Source of the DNA: Candidatus Accumulibacter cognatus
Lineage (GTDB): Bacteria > Pseudomonadota > Gammaproteobacteria > Burkholderiales > Rhodocyclaceae
Length of the DNA stretch: 64,000 bases
Direction: 5' to 3'
NCBI GenBank assembly: GCA_013414765.1
Contig: CP058708.1
Location: forward strand, 2,723,553 to 2,787,552
Shown in pieces: positions 34,307 to 41,818 of the stretch. Each line of letters starts with the position of its first letter. Positions within the stretch are counted from its first letter, which is position 1. The notes beneath the pieces were generated by a model. It saw nothing but the letters and a program-made list of their open reading frames with translations, was not told the DNA's origin and did not search any database. A program made the translations under genes and the position numbers.

Positions 34307-34629
34307 GGTGCATTCCTCCTTTGCCAGTCCTGCCAATAGCGGACGGCAGTTTCAATATCGGCTTGCTGGCGGCGCTTGTCGCCACCGATCAGGAGCAACA
34401 GCACTCGCCGGCCGGCTTGGGCGTAATACACGCGGTAGCCGGGACCGTGGTCTATCCTCAATTCCCATACGCCATCGTTTAAGGGCTTGTGGTCACCAAA
34501 ATTGCCGGCAGCCATTCGTTGCACCCGGACGGCCACCCGTGCGCGGGCATTCCTGTCCGCCAGCTTTGCCAGCCATTCCTGGAACGGGTCACGTCCATCT
34601 GCCGTCTGATAGTCGAAAAGATCGAACAC
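34303..34629 (-). CDS. RelE/HigB-type toxin (addiction module killer)
   Basis: A 108-residue toxin: FQEWLAKLADRNARARVAVR, then GVWELRIDHGPGYRVYYAQA and LLLLIGGDKRRQQADIETA, the pattern of the putative addiction-module killer family related to RelE mRNA interferases. Toxin precedes antitoxin, as in HigBA. The ATG is 6 bp from a perfect 16-bp palindrome, so expression is probably autoregulated. The pair would stabilise the integrative element. Confidence 0.9.
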   Translation of the reverse strand: MFDLFDYQTADGRDPFQEWLAKLADRNARARVAVRVQRMAAGNFGDHKPLNDGVWELRIDHGPGYRVYYAQAGRRVLLLLIGGDKRRQQADIETAVRYWQDWQRRNAP

Positions 34630-34635
34630 AGGTTC

Positions 34636-34651
34636 GTAACGTATACGTTAC
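34636..34651. promoter_or_regulatory. palindromic operator of the toxin-antitoxin operon
   Basis: GTAACGTATACGTTAC is a perfect 16-bp palindrome 6 bp upstream of the toxin start, overlapping the expected promoter or leader. It is the likely binding site of the HigA-like antitoxin. The integrase stop is 25 bp further on. Confidence 0.75.
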
Positions 34652-34675
34652 AAAAGTTCCGCAGTGGAGTAAAGC

Positions 34676-36001
34676 TCAAACCACGACACGTAAGCGCGCC
34701 TCGGCTTCGGCGGGCTGCTCGATACCTGCCTCGTTGAGAATCCATGCCTCAATCTTGGTGTGCCACATGCGCAGCAGATCGAGCGGACGCACGCGGTAGT
34801 GCTTCTCGGCGGTTGCGCTCGGCTTGTGGCCCATGATCTGCGCGCTGACTCCAGTAGGACATTCAACCCATTCCGCCAAGGTGCCGAAGGAACGGCGCAG
34901 ACCGTGGATAGACAGCGCCGGAAGTCCGGCAGCAACAAGGCATTTGTTGTGCATGATGCGCGGCTCCTGAAGCCTTCCAGACGCTGCTGTGGGGCTGCTG
35001 AATACCCACTCGTTGCGACGTGGAAGGGCGGCGAGCAACGACGCGACGTAGGGCGTCAGCGGAATCGTGCGCTCGCCGTCGACCTTGTCCTTGATGGTCA
35101 TCGACTTCCACTGAAAGTCCACATCTTCCCACTGCAGGCCGGCCACCTCTTCACGGCGCGCACCAATCAGCAGCGCAGTCTGGAGATAGGCGGCGATGAC
35201 GGGATTCTGAATCTGACGCACGGACGCGAACCACGCCGGCAACTGCTCGCGTTGCAGGCAATCGTCCTTGGCGATCTTCTTCGGCAATTCGTCGCGGGCC
35301 ATGCGGGTGATGCAGGCGTCGGCGTGCGCTTGGTTGCGATACTCGGGGCGATCGGCGCACCAGTTGAGGAAAGCGCGCAGCAGGCCGAAGGCTAGGCGGG
35401 TATGGGTCGGGCGCTTGGCGGATTCATCTTGCAGCCAAACGCGCACGCGGTCAGCGTCGATCTGTTCCAGAGGAAGGGCCAGTAGCGGGCGCAGGATGCC
35501 CGGCAGCGTCTTGTCACTCTCGCCGGGTCGGCGCCCTTGGGTGCGGTGCTCGCCCCCTTCTTTGCTCACGGTCGCATGGTCGGCAAGATGGCTTTGACTC
35601 CACTTGGGGGCGCGGGCCTCGATGTACTTCTGCCAGGCTTCGAGTGCCGGCGTAGCGATACGCTCTGCCTCGATGCGCTTGGCTTCGGCTTCGGCGCGCT
35701 TGGCCTCGGCGGCGGCGATGCGGTCGGCTTTCTCTTGGCGCGGGTCGATGCCCTGGTCGATCATGGTTTGCAGCCGGCGCGCTTCGTCGCGGGCGGCGGC
35801 GAGTGTCCATGCTCGAACGTCGCCGATGGTCACGCGGACAGTTTGCCGGTTCAGCTTGGCCTCGAAGATAAACGCCTTCGCGCCAGCGGTCACACGGACA
35901 GCCAGGCGGGGCGCGTCGGTGTCCCAGAGGAATGATTGCGCCACCCCAGCGGGCAGTGTGAGTCGGCGGATTCGGTCGGGGGTCAGGCGTTCGCGGTTCA
36001 T
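34676..36001 (-). CDS. int: P4-type tyrosine integrase
   Basis: A 441-residue integrase from the ATG at 36001 (MNRERLTPDRIRRLTLPAGV). The N-terminal arm-binding DUF4102-like domain (AKLNRQTVRVTIGDVRAWTL) is followed by a long Ala/Glu-rich helix and the catalytic domain with the first Arg in LLIGARREEVAGL, HxxR in HGLRRSFG and the Tyr in KHYRVRPLDLLR. It would recombine the 50-bp tRNA-Met repeats. It lies 174 bp from attR with arm-type repeats between. Length is typical. Confidence 0.95.
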   Translation of the reverse strand: MNRERLTPDRIRRLTLPAGVAQSFLWDTDAPRLAVRVTAGAKAFIFEAKLNRQTVRVTIGDVRAWTLAAARDEARRLQTMIDQGIDPRQEKADRIAAAEAKRAEAEAKRIEAERIATPALEAWQKYIEARAPKWSQSHLADHATVSKEGGEHRTQGRRPGESDKTLPGILRPLLALPLEQIDADRVRVWLQDESAKRPTHTRLAFGLLRAFLNWCADRPEYRNQAHADACITRMARDELPKKIAKDDCLQREQLPAWFASVRQIQNPVIAAYLQTALLIGARREEVAGLQWEDVDFQWKSMTIKDKVDGERTIPLTPYVASLLAALPRRNEWVFSSPTAASGRLQEPRIMHNKCLVAAGLPALSIHGLRRSFGTLAEWVECPTGVSAQIMGHKPSATAEKHYRVRPLDLLRMWHTKIEAWILNEAGIEQPAEAEARLRVVV

Positions 36002-36036
36002 GGTGTCGGCTCCGGTTTTGGCTACATGGGTGATTC

Positions 36037-36057
36037 CGTGTAGCCACCATGTAGCCA
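36037..36057 (+). promoter_or_regulatory. arm-type integrase site candidate, right
   Basis: Identical in 21 bp to 28324-28344. An inverted partial copy (TGGCTACATG) lies at 36019-36028, so three related sites flank the two att repeats. It also sits in the integrase promoter region, so it may double as an autoregulatory site. Confidence 0.6.
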
Positions 36058-36174
36058 TTTTACAGCAATCCGGTTCAACGTCAAGCAACGCCTATTTACC
36101 TAATATGCTTGTTTTTCAATGATTTTACTACCTGCCATGCATACCATTCAACGCCGAAAAATGCCTAGAAGTTG

Positions 36175-36224
36175 GGATTCATAACCCATAGGTCGGTGGT
36201 TCAATTCCACCCATCACCACCAAA
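36175..36224 (+). repeat. attR, 50-bp copy of the tRNA-Met 3' part
   Basis: Perfect repeat of 28222-28271. Right of it the sequence AAGCTGGGGCTTTTTTG probably held the original tRNA terminator. Confidence 0.95.
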
Positions 36225-36693
36225 TAAACAAAGAGTTAGCCTCGGTCGGAAGCTGGGGCTTTTTTGTTGGGGTTACGCCGGGGTTACATTTGCCGTAATC
36301 AAACGGGGTTCCTGGCCACCCAACGCACCCAGAAAAGAACCATGCGCTCGGCCTGGTTTCGGCGGTGAACTCTCTGCGCTGTGTGTTGCCTGCCTCCTCG
36401 CGATCTGGCAACCGCCAGAAAGATTGGGCTCCCTTGGTCACCACCCGGTCGCTACGCTGTAACGCTTGACGCGCTGCCTGCGGCTTGCCCCGGCGATGGG
36501 TGATTTCGGTCGCATTGATCCGACAAGTTCAGCCTCTCCTAACGGCCATGACTTTTCCAGGCACCCCGATCATGAAAGTCATGACCGTTTCCCTCTCCCC
36601 CCAACTTCTCCCTCGCGAGTGAGGGGGAGGTTCGCGAGTCGCTGACGCGACTTTCATGGTAACGAATAACGACGGATCGTGCGAAGCCACGAT
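36225..36693. other. intergenic stretch right of the integrative element
   Basis: No gene seen. It has a T-run terminator-like spot (36255-36262), a hairpin CTCCCTCGCGAGTGAGGGGG near 36607 and a small palindrome around GAGTCGCTGACGCGACT at about 36636. It ends in the stop of the metalloprotease gene. Confidence 0.5.
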
Positions 36694-37437
36694 CTATCCC
36701 GTCGGTTGGTCGAGCTCGGTTGGGGAAACACCTGGCCAGTCTGCCAGCGGCAACTCGTTCAACATTGCCCGCGACTCCCGCCAGGTCGGGTAGTGCAGTC
36801 CAAGCAATGCCATGAAGCGATCGCTGTGCGTCGGCTCAAGGAGATGAAGCATTTCGTGCACGACCACATACTCGAGGCACTCCTTCGGCTTCTTCGCCAG
36901 CTCCGTGTTCAAGCGGATCGTGCAGGCCGACGGATTGCAGCTACCCCACTTGGTCTTCATCTGCTGCACGTAGAACCCGCTCACCTCGACCTCCAGCCGT
37001 GGTCCCCACGCCGTGATCAGAGGCGCCACCTCGGCCTTCAGGATCTGGCGATACCAGTTCGCCACGATCGCTTTTCTGCCCGCTTCATCGGTGCCAGGGC
37101 GAACGGTCAGCAGCAGCGTGGAGTGACGTAGCTGCACAGTTGCTGGCTCATCCGCCTCGACCAGCTTCATCAGCACCCGCCGGCCCCAGACGTGGTGACT
37201 TTCACGGTCGATGAACTCGCGCCGGCTCTCCCGTTCCTGCTCGCGCAGCTTCTTCTGCTGCTGCCTGATCCAGGCGAGCTTGGAGATCGCGAACAACCGG
37301 ATCGTGTCGAGTTTCATCCGTTCGGGGACGACCAGCCGCACGCGGCCGGTCGGCGGGTAGACGCTCAGGTGAATGTTCCGGATGTCCTTCTTGAGCACCT
37401 CCAGAACGACATCACCGAGCTCGATCTGCGTGACCAT
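36694..37437 (-). CDS. YgjP/M48-like metal-dependent hydrolase of the RM operon
   Basis: A 247-residue DUF45/YgjP-type protein from the ATG at 37437. The zinc site is complete: VVHEMLHLLEPTHSDRFMAL, the HExxH plus downstream His of the WLM clan, preceded by MKTKWGSCNPSACTIRLNTE. The ATG shares one base with the hsdR stop (TGATG), so it is cotranslated with the restriction subunit. Such proteins often follow hsdR; they are presumed peptidases that could trim or regulate the restriction complex, but this is not shown. Confidence 0.87.
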   Translation of the reverse strand: MVTQIELGDVVLEVLKKDIRNIHLSVYPPTGRVRLVVPERMKLDTIRLFAISKLAWIRQQQKKLREQERESRREFIDRESHHVWGRRVLMKLVEADEPATVQLRHSTLLLTVRPGTDEAGRKAIVANWYRQILKAEVAPLITAWGPRLEVEVSGFYVQQMKTKWGSCNPSACTIRLNTELAKKPKECLEYVVVHEMLHLLEPTHSDRFMALLGLHYPTWRESRAMLNELPLADWPGVSPTELDQPTG

Positions 37438-40400
37438 CAGTACTCCCGCTGCGCCTTGATGATCAGGAAGAGGCGCTCGACCTCCTGAGGGTCGTTGCGC
37501 AGCAAGGGCAGCAGGGCGCGCTTGATTTCGTTTTCCTTCGCCTGGTGTCCACGCCAGTCGTCGGGCCGCACCCGTCGCACGGTCTCGTCGATGGCCAGCG
37601 CGAGTGTCAGCGTCGGGTTGTCCGGGGCGCCCAATGCCTCGGGTAGGGGCTGATGGACGGCAAGCGCCACGGTCGTGCTGGCCGTTGCGACGAGATTGTC
37701 GTACAGCGCGCGCAGCCACGGCCGGGTTCTCAGGACCTCGGGGGTGTCGGGCGCCTGGCCGAGCAGCACGCGCCTGGCCAGATCGGCCAGGCGCTTCAGG
37801 TACGCCTCGTAATCCACGCGCCTGGCCCGCAGGTCGGCCAGGATCTCTGCCAGCAACTTCGACATCCGGTCATAGTAGGCCGGGTTGTTCAGGTGCTCCT
37901 GCAGGATGCGGCTGCGCACGTTGTTGGCGATCGTCTCGGCCACGGCGTCCTTGTTGGCCTTGATGCCATTGGGCAGGCTGTCCACCGCGCTGGCGATGCC
38001 TGCCTTGACGATCAGCTCCAGCAGCGGCATGTCGCCGAATGTCGAGATCCGCCGCGGCTCGTCGGCCTCGATGTAGGTATCGATCAGGTGGCGCATGTCG
38101 GCCTCATAGGCCTTGAGGTCGATCGTCTCGCCGCTGGCCTTGCGGATGATCTCGCGCAGGGCCAGGGTGCGCTGCACGTCCTGCTTGATGCGGGCGATGT
38201 CCTCGGCGCTGTACTTCGCCGCCTCCAGGTCATCGGCGATCGCCGCGTAGGCCCTCACCAGCGACACCGTTGCGGTGTACAGCGCCACCCGCTGCGGCTC
38301 GTGCTCGGCCAGGTCGGCGGCGATCTCGACGTTGCCGCAGAAGTAGTGGATGTACTCCAGCTCTCCCTTGGGCGGCTGCACCGGTTCGCAGATCAGTGCC
38401 AGGGCTTCGAGCGCGTTGTCCAGCCGCTCGCGGCCCTTGGTCAGCCGGTCCTGCAGCAGCACATCGGGGCTGACGCCGGGCGCACTGTGGTCCAGATCCG
38501 ACGTATAGACCTGTAGTGCCCCAGTTCCCTTGTCGTTGACCAGCTTCCTGAACAGGTCCTTGTAGTCGACGATGTAGCCCACGGACTTGTCGTCGCCGTC
38601 GAGCCGGTTCACGCGGCAGATGGCCTGGAACAGGCCGTGGTCCTGCATGCTCTTGTCGATGTAGAGGTAGGTGCAGCCTGGCGCGTCGAAGCCCGTCAGC
38701 AGCTTGTCCACCACCACCAGCAGCTTCATGTTGGCCGGCTGCTCCTTGAAGAGCTTCTTGGCGTGGTCCTCGTAGGTCTCGGTCCTGGACTTGCCAGGCT
38801 GCGCGTCCACGCCCTTCAGCAGCGCGGTGTAGGTGTCGTAGAGGAACTGCTTGTCGGTCTGCGTGTTGGCGCCGGTCTCCTCCAGCGTCACGTCCCTGGC
38901 GAGCGGGTTGTACGAGGTGACCACCGCGCATTGGCCCTTGAAGGCGGTCTTCTGGAACTGCTCGAAGTACTTGCACGCCTCGTAGATGCTCGACGCCACG
39001 AGGATGGCGTTGCCGCGCTGGCTCGAAAGGCGCGGCTTCACGCCGAAGTCGAACACGATGTCCTCGACCACGCGCTCCATGCGCGAGCGCGAGCTCAGCA
39101 CGTTCTGCATCGTGCCCCACTGCTCGCGCAGCGCGGCCTTCTGCCAGGAATTCAAGCCCGTGGTCTTGGCGTCGAACCACTGGTCGATCTTGGCCTGCGA
39201 GCCCAGGCTCTGCTCGATGTCGCGCGCCTCGTACACCAGGTCGAGCACCACGCCGTCTTCCACGCCCTCGCTGAACTTGTAGGTGTGGATGTAATCGCCA
39301 AAGACCTCGCGGCTGGTCTGCGCGTCCTGCTTCAGCAACGGCGTGCCGGTGAAGCCGATGAACGCCGCGCCGGGCATCAGCGCCTTCATCGTCCTGTGCA
39401 GCTTGCCGCTCTGCGTGCGGTGGCACTCGTCGACGAAGACGAACACTTCGCCCACGGTGGGGCTGGGCCGCGCGGCCAGCTCCTTGATGAAGGCGTCGAA
39501 GTCATCCACCCCCTGACGGCCGAACTTGTGGATCAGCGAGCACAGCAGCCGCGGCTTGGCCTGGCCGAGCTGGTTCATCAGGTCCTGGCCGCTGCTGGTG
39601 CGCTTGATGGGTTCGCCGGCTTCGGTGAACACGCCCTCGATCTGCTTGTCCAGTTCATCGCGGTCGGTGACGATCACCACGCGCGCGTGGGGCCGGTTCT
39701 CCAGGATCCACCTGGCCAGCAGCACCATCACGATGCTCTTGCCGCTGCCCTGCGTGTGCCAGAGGATGCCGCCCCGGCCGCCCGTGCTGGCGCTGACGCG
39801 CTCCTGCGCCGCCTTGATGCCGAAGTACTGGTGCACGCGCGGCAGCTTCTTCACGCCGCCGTCGAAGAGCACGAAGTCGTGCATCAGCTCGACCAGCCGC
39901 GCCTTGGCGCACATCTTCAACAGGTACTTGTCGAGCTTGAAGCGGCGGTTGTCGGCCTCGTCTTCCTTCCATTTCAGGAAGTACTTCTCTGGCGTGCCGA
40001 CGGTGCCGTACTGCAGCCCTTCGGAATCGTTGCCCGCGAAGACGAACTGCACCGTGCTGAAGAACCAGGCGTTGAACTCCGGGGACTGGTTCGACAGGTT
40101 CTGCCGGATGCCGTTGCCGATGGAGGTGCGGCTGTTCTTCAGCTCGACCACGCCCACCGCAATGCCGTTGACGTACAGCACCAGGTCGGGCCGCCGCTCG
40201 TGCCCGCCCAGCCCGCCGCGCAGCGTCACCTCCTCGGCGATGGCGAAGTCGTTGGCCAGCGGCTGCGCCCAGTCGATGAGCCTGACCGTCTCGGTCGCCT
40301 TACCGGCCTCGGTCTTCACCGGCACGCCGTAGCGCAGCAGGCTGTAGACGGCCTTGTTGTTGTCGTAGAGGCTGCGGTTGGGGTTGTCGGCCTCGGTGCG

Positions 40401-40598
40401 CAGCAGATAGAGGGCGCGGCCGATCTGGTCCGGCGAGTGGCCCGATCTGCGCAGCCAGGCGGTCAGCAGGCCCTCCTCGATGTTGCTGTTGCCGGCGCGG
40501 TCGGTCCAGTCGCCCAGCGCGCGATAGCCCAGTTCGTCGCGGAACAGGGCGAGCACGCGGTTCTGCGTGGCGCACTCGGGGGCACCGATACCGTTCAT
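37437..40598 (-). CDS. hsdR: type I restriction enzyme, endonuclease/translocase subunit
   Basis: A 1053-residue HsdR. Near residue 110 is the PD-(D/E)xK nuclease (RRPDLVLYVNGIAVGVVELK). The SF2 motor has Walker A in LWHTQGSGKSIVMVLLARW, DECH box in FVFVDECHRTQSG, motif III GFTGTPLL and later helicase motifs. The C-terminal region is helical for HsdM contact. I start at 40598 (MNGIGAPECATQNRV) because GGAG lies 5 bp before it; a frame-start at 40622 would overlap hsdS. It cleaves unmodified DNA after translocation. Confidence 0.95.
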   Translation of the reverse strand: MNGIGAPECATQNRVLALFRDELGYRALGDWTDRAGNSNIEEGLLTAWLRRSGHSPDQIGRALYLLRTEADNPNRSLYDNNKAVYSLLRYGVPVKTEAGKATETVRLIDWAQPLANDFAIAEEVTLRGGLGGHERRPDLVLYVNGIAVGVVELKNSRTSIGNGIRQNLSNQSPEFNAWFFSTVQFVFAGNDSEGLQYGTVGTPEKYFLKWKEDEADNRRFKLDKYLLKMCAKARLVELMHDFVLFDGGVKKLPRVHQYFGIKAAQERVSASTGGRGGILWHTQGSGKSIVMVLLARWILENRPHARVVIVTDRDELDKQIEGVFTEAGEPIKRTSSGQDLMNQLGQAKPRLLCSLIHKFGRQGVDDFDAFIKELAARPSPTVGEVFVFVDECHRTQSGKLHRTMKALMPGAAFIGFTGTPLLKQDAQTSREVFGDYIHTYKFSEGVEDGVVLDLVYEARDIEQSLGSQAKIDQWFDAKTTGLNSWQKAALREQWGTMQNVLSSRSRMERVVEDIVFDFGVKPRLSSQRGNAILVASSIYEACKYFEQFQKTAFKGQCAVVTSYNPLARDVTLEETGANTQTDKQFLYDTYTALLKGVDAQPGKSRTETYEDHAKKLFKEQPANMKLLVVVDKLLTGFDAPGCTYLYIDKSMQDHGLFQAICRVNRLDGDDKSVGYIVDYKDLFRKLVNDKGTGALQVYTSDLDHSAPGVSPDVLLQDRLTKGRERLDNALEALALICEPVQPPKGELEYIHYFCGNVEIAADLAEHEPQRVALYTATVSLVRAYAAIADDLEAAKYSAEDIARIKQDVQRTLALREIIRKASGETIDLKAYEADMRHLIDTYIEADEPRRISTFGDMPLLELIVKAGIASAVDSLPNGIKANKDAVAETIANNVRSRILQEHLNNPAYYDRMSKLLAEILADLRARRVDYEAYLKRLADLARRVLLGQAPDTPEVLRTRPWLRALYDNLVATASTTVALAVHQPLPEALGAPDNPTLTLALAIDETVRRVRPDDWRGHQAKENEIKRALLPLLRNDPQEVERLFLIIKAQREY

Positions 40599-40606
40599 GA
40601 CGGCTC

Positions 40607-41818
40607 CTACGCTGTCGCGCATACGAGGCGCGTCCTGCCGGTGAGCAGTTCCTGCATCATGGCCTGCTTTAGGGCGCGGGTCTTTTCGCGGCGCTGCTCC
40701 AGGGCGACTATCTCGGCTTCCATATCCCCGAGGACGTCAGCAATTGCGGTTTGTTCGGGCAGGGGTGGAAGCTGGACAACATACTCATTGCGGACGACGC
40801 TTGGATGTGCCTTGCTTTGGTAGTCGAAGCTCTTGCGACTGTGCAGCAGTTGAAGCTCTGCCGCCAAGAAACGGTAGTTGATTCGTGAAGGCTCTGCGCG
40901 CATGAAGCCACAGACGTTCGTAACGGAGAACTTGTGCTTTGGACGATAGAAAAAGTTGCCGCCTCCATCGACCGACCACGTGATCAACTCCTCATCGAAC
41001 ATGAAGTCGCCATATCGACCGAATAGGCCGTTGTTGTGAATTGACGACGAGTAGATTGGGAAGTCGCCTGGCGCCCCGTCAATGTGCCTTTTTGAGATAA
41101 CCTGGCCTCGGGAAAGCCGCACCAGTCTCAACCGCTCTAGTTCCGCAATCGTCTTCACCTCCCACTCGCCGTGGAAGCCGGGGAGGCGGGTTTGGCCGGT
41201 GAGGAGTTGCTGCATGGCGGCCTGTTTGAGGTCGCGCTTCTTGGCGATGAGCCGGTCCAGCGCGCCCAGCAGCGCATCCACATCGCTCAACGCCTCCGCG
41301 ATGGCGCGTTGTTCGGGGAGGGGTGGGAGCGGACAGGCCAGTCGTTCAATATGGTTGAGAAAGAGGTTTGGCTGCGCACCTTGGTTGACGCTGTTGGCGA
41401 TCTGTTTCTGAGCCCTGCGACCTTGCAACCAATACTGGATGAAGACGCCGTTGGCAGAGGAGCAGTTGATCTTGGCAAGCGCAGCACTTCGTACCAAGAC
41501 GCACTCAAAGTCGGCAGGAACAACAGCGACGCGGCCGATGGTGCCCGAGCACGAAATCAGGATGTCGCCCGCTTCGGGGCCGCACCGCTGCTTCATCCTC
41601 CAATACTCGTCCGCGCCAACATAGTCCACGTCCGACACATCGATCCGCCCGTTCAATACATTGCGGGCGGACAGCAAGTAGTAGCCTTGGGATTCGCGCT
41701 TGGGCGTCACATGATCGCCGTCAGTGATCTTTCGTGAAACCTCCGCGAGTTGCCGGACCTGCCACTCGTCCGGGATCACGCCCACGTCGGTCTTCTTGTA
41801 GCCGAGCCTCACGCCCAT
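40607..41818 (-). CDS. hsdS: type I restriction enzyme, specificity subunit
   Basis: A 403-residue HsdS with two target-recognition domains (about 15-150 and 220-340), each followed by a similar conserved helix: PPLPEQRAIAEALSDVDALL and PPLPEQTAIADVLGDMEAEI, then QQLLTGQTRL and QELLTGRTRL. The two halves read different parts of a bipartite site, which cannot be predicted from sequence alone. Its ATG (41818) lies within the end of hsdM (10-bp overlap). A longer frame through hsdM is a shadow. Confidence 0.93.
   Translation of the reverse strand: MGVRLGYKKTDVGVIPDEWQVRQLAEVSRKITDGDHVTPKRESQGYYLLSARNVLNGRIDVSDVDYVGADEYWRMKQRCGPEAGDILISCSGTIGRVAVVPADFECVLVRSAALAKINCSSANGVFIQYWLQGRRAQKQIANSVNQGAQPNLFLNHIERLACPLPPLPEQRAIAEALSDVDALLGALDRLIAKKRDLKQAAMQQLLTGQTRLPGFHGEWEVKTIAELERLRLVRLSRGQVISKRHIDGAPGDFPIYSSSIHNNGLFGRYGDFMFDEELITWSVDGGGNFFYRPKHKFSVTNVCGFMRAEPSRINYRFLAAELQLLHSRKSFDYQSKAHPSVVRNEYVVQLPPLPEQTAIADVLGDMEAEIVALEQRREKTRALKQAMMQELLTGRTRLVCATA

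Larger units (their letters stand above)
28222..36224. mobile_element. 8.0-kb integrative element in tRNA-Met
   Basis: Bounded by 50-bp direct repeats copying the 3' part of tRNA-Met, with a tyrosine integrase next to the right end. All genes read leftward. The order from right is integrase, toxin-antitoxin, a 228-aa unknown, helix-turn-helix protein, two small unknowns, primase-helicase, iteron cluster, terminase-small-subunit-like DUF5681 protein and a small unknown. There are no capsid, tail or conjugation genes. It resembles P4-type satellites and small integrative plasmids that replicate after excision and rely on a helper for transfer. Length and coherent gene starts suggest it is intact. 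Confidence 0.9.

Noticed and set aside
38637-40823. A 728-codon open frame opposite hsdR
   Set aside because: It is antisense to a gene with complete motifs. High GC leaves the opposite frame free of stops; the product is a Val/Leu/Gln/His string without domains.
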